Below, one piece after another: positions 59,817 through 64,000 of a stretch of DNA of 64,000 bases. Both the position numbers and the translations under genes were made by a program. How positions within the stretch are numbered: the stretch's first letter is position 1; each line of letters opens with the position of its first letter. This stretch comes from Candidatus Tanganyikabacteria bacterium (GTDB lineage Bacteria; Cyanobacteriota; Sericytochromatia; S15B-MN24; VGJW01). The DNA is taken from assembly GCA_016867265.1 (NCBI GenBank), contig VGJW01000003.1, forward strand, positions 1 through 64,000, in the 5' to 3' direction. The notes under the pieces are model-generated. The model made no database searches. It saw only the letters and a program-made list of their open reading frames with translations, and had not been told where the DNA came from.

Positions 59817-60457
59817 GTGCCCCCCGATTCGATGCGACGGCGGACGTTGTGGGCGATTTCGCGGGTGCCTTGCTGCTGCAGGCTCGAGATGACCCAGCCG
59901 GGAATCAGGTTGCCGGAAGTATCCACGCCCAAGGCATATTCCAGACACGTGCCGGCACCCAAGGCATTCATCTGCCAGCGGCCTTCCAGTCGGCGGAAGG
60001 GCGTTCGGACCTGGACCCAGCGTATGGTCCGGGTGGCCGGCACGCCCCATCGGCGGATCGTGAGGTCCGGCGCAAAAGGCACTTGGCTGACCATCCGCAG
60101 GACGGTGCCATCCGGTTGCTCCCCGAGAATCCGGATGCTATGCACGCTGGGCATGAACTCGGCCAGCTTCGCGGGGTCGGCCAGGATGGCAAAGCACTGG
60201 TCCGGGCTGGCCTTGGCCCAGAAGCGCAGGACCGAGCCGCGGAGGCCATCGGCGTGCTCGAAGGCCTGCGTCATGACCTGGCCCGCTTGCAGACGCGCGG
60301 CATCTGCCTCGCTCGGGGTCGCCACGGATGCAGGGAGGCCCGCGGCATCCGTCTCTGCCCACGCCATCGGACACACCAAGGCGATCAAGAGGGCCAAGGC
60401 CCCTGCAAGCGGTCCGTACCGCCTAGAAGTTGCTGCCGAAAGGATTGCTGATTCCAC
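59798..60457 (-). CDS. Exported START/SRPBCC-like protein
   Basis: A 219-residue protein with a signal peptide (MESAILSAATSRRYG ... AWA, about 34 residues). The mature domain fits the SRPBCC (Bet v1/START-like) fold: FWAKASPDQCFAILADPAKLAEFMPSVHSIRILGEQPDG, then strands and a long C-terminal helix (WVISSLQQQGTREIAHNVRRRI). Binds a hydrophobic ligand, like CoQ10-binding proteins. It overlaps the end of motB by 35 bases. Confidence 0.82.
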   Translation of the reverse strand: MESAILSAATSRRYGPLAGALALLIALVCPMAWAETDAAGLPASVATPSEADAARLQAGQVMTQAFEHADGLRGSVLRFWAKASPDQCFAILADPAKLAEFMPSVHSIRILGEQPDGTVLRMVSQVPFAPDLTIRRWGVPATRTIRWVQVRTPFRRLEGRWQMNALGAGTCLEYALGVDTSGNLIPGWVISSLQQQGTREIAHNVRRRIESGGTWKKPG

Positions 60458-61259
60458 CGTTGTTGAAGGGGTTCTGGAAGTTGCCGGGCGTCGGGTAGCT
60501 GTAGCCCGGGGCGACCAGCTGATCGGAGGGGGTGGGGCTGGGTGTCAGGGCCGCCTTGGGTGCGTCGGCCGACACCACGAGGTCCACGCGGCGGTTCAGG
60601 GCCCGGTGCTGCGCGGTGTCGTTCGGAAACAGGGGCCGGAACTCGGCGTAGCTTGTCGCAGAGAGTCGCTTGGGGGCGATGCGGCCTTCCTTGACCAGGA
60701 ATTCCACGACCTTGATGGCACGATCTCCTGCGAGGCGCCAGTTGGTTCCTGCGGCTCCGCCTGGCGCGACATTGTCCGTGTGGCCCTCGACGCTGATGGC
60801 ATTGGGCATCTTTTCCAGGGCCTGGGCCGCCTTGCGCAGGGCCTGCTTGAGCGCCGGCTTCATGTCCGTCGAGTTGGCATCGAAGAAGGCCGTGTCGAAC
60901 AGGCTGATGACCAGGCCGCGGTCCTGGATGTCGACCCGGACTTGCGAGCGTCCATCGAACTTGGCGATGGCCTGCTTGACCCGCGCCTGCGCCTCCTGGA
61001 TCTGGTCGCTCTTCACGGTGGTCGGCGTATTGGCGAAGATGTCCTGGCCATCCTTCTTCTTGATGCTCAGGGACTGCTTGATGGACTGGGTGATCTTGGC
61101 GAAGTTCTCAGCGGAGATGCGGCTCGACATCGCGTACATGACGACGAAGAAGACCATCAGCAGCGTGATGAAGTCGGCGTAGGTGATCAGCCAGCGCTCG
61201 CGATCGTTGTGCTGCTCTTCCTCGCCTTCACGCTGAAGGCGCCAGTCCTTGGCCCGCAT
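60423..61259 (-). CDS. motB: Flagellar motor stator protein MotB
   Basis: MotB anchors the proton-driven stator to peptidoglycan. The proton-carrying Asp29 is in LITYADFITLLMVFF, followed by the plug and an OmpA-C domain with EGHTDNVAPGG, AGDRAIKVVEFL and NRRVDLVV (278 residues). The C-terminus ends in a 50-residue Pro/Asn-rich tail. Its start ATG 61259 is three bases from the end of motA. Confidence 0.97.
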   Translation of the reverse strand: MRAKDWRLQREGEEEQHNDRERWLITYADFITLLMVFFVVMYAMSSRISAENFAKITQSIKQSLSIKKKDGQDIFANTPTTVKSDQIQEAQARVKQAIAKFDGRSQVRVDIQDRGLVISLFDTAFFDANSTDMKPALKQALRKAAQALEKMPNAISVEGHTDNVAPGGAAGTNWRLAGDRAIKVVEFLVKEGRIAPKRLSATSYAEFRPLFPNDTAQHRALNRRVDLVVSADAPKAALTPSPTPSDQLVAPGYSYPTPGNFQNPFNNGGISNPFGSNF

Positions 61260-61262
61260 GCC

Positions 61263-62111
61263 CTATCCCTCGTCGTACTGGGGCACGGCCATCTCCGGTT
61301 CGGCCCCGCCGAGGCCTGCCGTGGAACCCGAACTGCGACGGGTCTTGGCTGAGGCGCGGATGGTCTTGCGGGTCGACGGCGGCAGGCTGACCTGGAGCCG
61401 CTCGTTGATGAGCCGGGGGTTGGCTCCGGCCTGCATGGCCAGGATGATTTCGACCATCACCCAGCGGATGCGCAACTCTTCTTCAGAGTTCTTCCGGAGC
61501 TTGTTCGACAGGGGGAGAAATAACAGGTTGGCTGCGCCGACACCGTAGAGCGTGGCGACCATGGCCGTTGCGATCTCGGGCCCCAGCTGCTCCGGCTTGT
61601 CGAGGTTGCCCAGCACGGACACCATGCTGAGGACGGTGCCGAGGATGCCCAGCGTGGGGCAGAAGCCTCCCAGTGACTCGAAGACGGCGATGTTGGTCCG
61701 GTGGCGGCCTCGGATCGCCAGCATCTCGGCTTCCAGCAGGTCCTGGATTTCCTGCGAGTCGAAACCCTCGGTAATGTATTGCATGCCGCGCTTGAGGAAC
61801 GGATCCTCGATGTTGGCGATGTCCTTCATCGTGCCCTGGATGCCGGCCGTCCGCAGGCGGGTCGACAACTTCATGAGCTTGGCCACGACCTCGACCATCT
61901 CGATGCTCGCAGGCTTGAGGGCCTCCCACGTCAGTCGGGGTACGGCCAGGACCCGGTCGGCAGGAAACGACATGAAAGCCGCCGTCGCCGAACCCCCGAG
62001 CACGATGACGAAGGCGTGCCACGACCAGAGCGTGGCCGCGCTGCCACCCTGCAGGGCCAGGGCGCTGAGCAGGAAGAAGATGAGGGCCACGAGGCCGAAC
62101 ATGTTCCGCAT
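61263..62111 (-). CDS. motA: Flagellar motor stator protein MotA
   Basis: Four-helix stator subunit that converts proton flow into torque with MotB. Motifs seen: IVLGGSATAAFMSFP, TLGILGTVLSMVSVLGNLDKPEQLGPEIATAMVATLYGVGAANLLFLPL (helices 3 and 4, with the conserved Pro in FCPTLG). The long cytoplasmic loop between helices 2 and 3 carries conserved charged residues. 282 residues, with a 25-residue Ser/Thr-rich tail. Follows the TPR gene, ahead of motB. Confidence 0.97.
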   Translation of the reverse strand: MRNMFGLVALIFFLLSALALQGGSAATLWSWHAFVIVLGGSATAAFMSFPADRVLAVPRLTWEALKPASIEMVEVVAKLMKLSTRLRTAGIQGTMKDIANIEDPFLKRGMQYITEGFDSQEIQDLLEAEMLAIRGRHRTNIAVFESLGGFCPTLGILGTVLSMVSVLGNLDKPEQLGPEIATAMVATLYGVGAANLLFLPLSNKLRKNSEEELRIRWVMVEIILAMQAGANPRLINERLQVSLPPSTRKTIRASAKTRRSSGSTAGLGGAEPEMAVPQYDEG

Positions 62112-62161
62112 CGCCGTTTCCTCGGTCGGTCAGGGCATCCTAGGATACCCGACCACCGCCC

Positions 62162-63244
62162 CTAGCGCACACCGGCCACACGGGGACGCGGCATGGTCCA
62201 TCCCGAGCGGGGATCGCGGGGCGCCGTCAGTGCAGGCTCGGGCGTGAGGCTTTGCCGCAGATCTGCCGCCGGTTGCAATTTCTTGACCAGATCGAACTGG
62301 AAGCGTGCGCGCAAGGCATCGCCCTCGGCCATCGCGGTCCGGCCCAAGTAGTAGCGGGCCACGCTGTTGCCCGGGTCGAAACCGACGGCGCGCTCGAGGA
62401 AGCGGTTGGCCTCGGCCATGCGGCCGGCATCATGTGCCATGATGCCCAGCCAGGCGTTGGTGTCCGATGCCTCGGGGGCAAGGCGCCATGCCTTGCCGAA
62501 CGCCTCGAAGGCTCGGCTGCCTTGCCCTCTCAGGTACGCGAGGCGGCCGACGGCCAGCCAGGCTTCGGCCCGATTGGGACGTTGGTCGGCCACCGCCTCG
62601 AGGTGGGGTTCCGCTTCCAGGTAATGGCCCATGTCCGTGAGCAAGCCGCCCAGCATCGCCCGGGTCTCGAGATCGCCGGAGTGCGCTCGGGCCTGCTGGC
62701 GCAGAAGAGCCAGGGCGCGATCCTGCTGGCCTGATGCCACCATGGACCGGATTTGCTGGAGTCGATCTTGCCGTTGCCGAGCCTGATCGCCCGGCGCCAG
62801 GAAAAGGCGAGAGAGCCAGAGCGTAAGGCGATCCACGCCCTCGGCGAGCTGGCCCAGCAGGTTGTCCGCTTCTTGGCCGGGAAGGTCTCGGACTTGGTCG
62901 CCTGTGGCCTGCTGCCACGCTTCGAGCACGCGCACGCGGGGGTGGTCCCCCAACCCGCGCCGACGCAGGCCTTCAAGAAGCTCCTGCGACGCCTCGGCTT
63001 CCTCGAGGCGACGAGTCGCCTTGGCAGACCGGTGGAATTCGTCATGAGGGAGAAGGGGTGCCGTCCGGGCGGCAGGAGAACCTTCCCAGTTCATCCGGGT
63101 GCGCGCGCCACGAACGGGCGTCCGCACGTCGCGAGGCAAGCGGATCACCTCGGCCTGCTGCGCGGTTGTCGGAGCGCCCATAGACGCGGGATTGGCCGGG
63201 AGGGCCAGCGCGCGGAAGTCCGCTTCGATGCGACGCATGCTCAT
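62162..63244 (-). CDS. TPR-repeat protein upstream of motAB
   Basis: A 360-residue cytoplasmic protein. Its C-terminal half has TPR units (AMLGGLLTDMGHYLEAEPHLEAVADQRPNRAEAWLAVGRLAYLRGQ, AWLGIMAHDAGRMAEANRFLERAVGFDPGNSVARYYLGRTAMAEGD). The N-terminal half is charged, with Arg-rich segments. Start ATG 63244. It lies 50 bases upstream of motA and may assist stator assembly or be an unrelated adaptor. Confidence 0.8.
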   Translation of the reverse strand: MSMRRIEADFRALALPANPASMGAPTTAQQAEVIRLPRDVRTPVRGARTRMNWEGSPAARTAPLLPHDEFHRSAKATRRLEEAEASQELLEGLRRRGLGDHPRVRVLEAWQQATGDQVRDLPGQEADNLLGQLAEGVDRLTLWLSRLFLAPGDQARQRQDRLQQIRSMVASGQQDRALALLRQQARAHSGDLETRAMLGGLLTDMGHYLEAEPHLEAVADQRPNRAEAWLAVGRLAYLRGQGSRAFEAFGKAWRLAPEASDTNAWLGIMAHDAGRMAEANRFLERAVGFDPGNSVARYYLGRTAMAEGDALRARFQFDLVKKLQPAADLRQSLTPEPALTAPRDPRSGWTMPRPRVAGVR

Positions 63245-63489
63245 TGTGCTGTACCCGCGAGGCAGCAGAATCGAAACTTTTAGACTTGGCTTGAGCGCGG
63301 TTGAAATGCGTGTTGCGGCAGGGGTGTGCACCCTCGCTCGGGTATGAAGGGCTCGGCAAGCCGCGGGTTCCCGCGAACCGGAGTGTTGCCGCTCGATTAA
63401 GCTTAGCGCCGCCCGGAGAAGCCGTGGCGACAAGCCCGATGTGAAGCCGAGGGTCCCGGGGGGGGGCCTGGCGCAAGAGGAGAGCAAAG
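63245..63489. other. Divergent intergenic region, no gene seen
   Basis: A 245-base gap between the divergent TPR gene and the right-edge gene. It contains a candidate promoter towards the TPR/mot genes (63256-63282) and a nine-G run at 63458-63466 near the rightward gene. No convincing ORF, tRNA or terminator is seen in it. Confidence 0.6.
63256..63282 (-). promoter_or_regulatory. Candidate flagellar-type promoter of the TPR-motA-motB genes
   Basis: On the minus strand TAAA (63282-63279) is followed after 15 bases by GCCTCGCG (63263-63256), the layout of sigma-28 promoters. The second box agrees with GCCGATAA only in its first three bases. The start codon follows within 12 bases, which is short. 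Confidence 0.3.
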
Positions 63490-64000
63490 ATGTCCAGCAT
63501 TCAGGGCGGATCGACTTGGACCCCGAGTTTCGACACAGTGAAGATGAAAGAGAACACCGCCGTGCCCCAGATCAAGGACGATGGTGTCGTCCCGACGGGG
63601 TCGACGCAGGACCGGCCTGTCACCGAGGAGGTAGTCACGGCCCTGCCGACCGGCAACGTGGACATCGACCGTCCTGCCGTCGATCGTGATGTCGTCGGGG
63701 GCAACCTGGTGCCGGATCGCGGTGGTGTCGTCGACAATCGACCGGAAGACGGCGGGCGGGTGCCCGATTACGCCACGGCCGTCCAGACGCCGAACCGCCC
63801 CACCAACCTGGGGGTGGATCAGCTGGGTTCCGACCCGCGCAGCACGGCTCCCGAACTGCCGCGCACCCCGGTCAACACCGTTGTGGGTGGCATCGGCCAA
63901 GTCCTTGACCGGGTCAACAACGGCGAGCGGGGCGACAAGATCGCCGGCGACCTTTCCTCGCTCATCGACAAGTTCAAGGATGATCCCGCCCTTCAGAAGC
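63490..64000 (+). CDS. Acidic protein, 3' end outside window
   Basis: An open frame of 170 codons to the window edge, starting MSSIQGGSTWTPSFDT after AGGAG with eight-base spacing. It is Val/Asp/Pro-rich and low complexity (VPTGSTQDRPVTEEVVTALP, DRGGVVDNRPEDGG), then turns helical and charged near the visible end (DKIAGDLSSLIDKFKDDPAL). No domain recognised; no signal peptide. Divergent from the TPR gene. Confidence 0.7.
   Translation, partial: MSSIQGGSTWTPSFDTVKMKENTAVPQIKDDGVVPTGSTQDRPVTEEVVTALPTGNVDIDRPAVDRDVVGGNLVPDRGGVVDNRPEDGGRVPDYATAVQTPNRPTNLGVDQLGSDPRSTAPELPRTPVNTVVGGIGQVLDRVNNGERGDKIAGDLSSLIDKFKDDPALQK

Noticed and set aside
59166-61352. A 728-codon plus-strand frame across the MFS, START-like and motB genes
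   Set aside because: MotB and the transporter on the minus strand are certain, and the plus-strand frame shows no family motif.

Overview
The window is high-GC DNA from a diderm, motile, non-photosynthetic bacterium. Diderm character is read from a predicted outer-membrane barrel protein, many lipobox proteins, an OmpA-like protein, a MotB and an AMIN-type amidase. Motility is read from flhB, motA/motB, an Mgl-like pair and a class III signal-peptide pilin. Long-form HPF, RNase Y, YmdB and SpoVS together recall Firmicutes, Deinococcota and non-photosynthetic Cyanobacteriota (for example Sericytochromatia). That placement is only a guess, because the window holds no rRNA or other strong marker. 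I see no CRISPR array, prophage or integron, and only one mobile element.

Layout. 1-1225: an IS256-family element running off the left edge. 1.2-5.9 kb (minus): two small paralogues, a YD-repeat-like protein, a B12-type radical SAM protein and an EF-hand-like protein. 5.9-14.3 kb: a fumarylacetoacetase-family enzyme coupled to an unknown protein, SelO, an RnfD-like membrane protein with a DUF2330 protein, and lipoproteins. 14.4-17.6 kb: an isopenicillin-N-synthase-like oxygenase, a cytochrome c lipoprotein, an unknown protein and MsrA. 17.7-25.3 kb: tRNA-Leu(CAA), an alpha/beta hydrolase, a WYL-like regulator, an AAA+ ATPase, XerD-like recombinase, FlhB and a TPR protein. 25.3-28.9 kb: pyruvate phosphate dikinase and its regulatory protein. 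29.0-32.8 kb: a tightly coupled operon of a roadblock protein, a degenerate MglA-like GTPase, a GAF-GGDEF diguanylate cyclase and an unknown protein. 32.8-38.8 kb (mostly minus): TatC, PilZ, HPF, SpoVS, YmdB, RNase Y and ThiL.

38.8-41.3 kb holds the most unusual pair: a lipoprotein gene overlapping a gene that fuses three tandem MshEN (c-di-GMP-binding) modules to a membrane segment and a C39-like cysteine peptidase. Then follow tRNA-Val(CAC), a lipoprotein, RsmG, a zinc ribbon, a double cyclic-nucleotide-domain protein, an AMIN-amidase, an outer-membrane barrel plus a large lipoprotein, dCTP deaminase coupled to a secreted M16 peptidase, a stand-alone peptidase-propeptide-like lipoprotein, a type IV pilin-like protein, an OmpA-like protein, an MFS transporter, a START-like protein, MotB/MotA, a TPR protein and a partial acidic protein at the right edge.

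A theme is visible. c-di-GMP production (30111-32057), PilZ sensing (33586-34215) and a predicted triple MshEN receptor with an exported peptidase (39937-41259) lie within 11 kb, alongside motility and cell-surface genes. I infer a link between second-messenger signalling and cell-envelope remodelling. Gene starts were chosen from ribosome-binding sites, signal peptides, family N-termini and overlaps. Long open frames antisense to real genes are GC-rich shadows and are left out.
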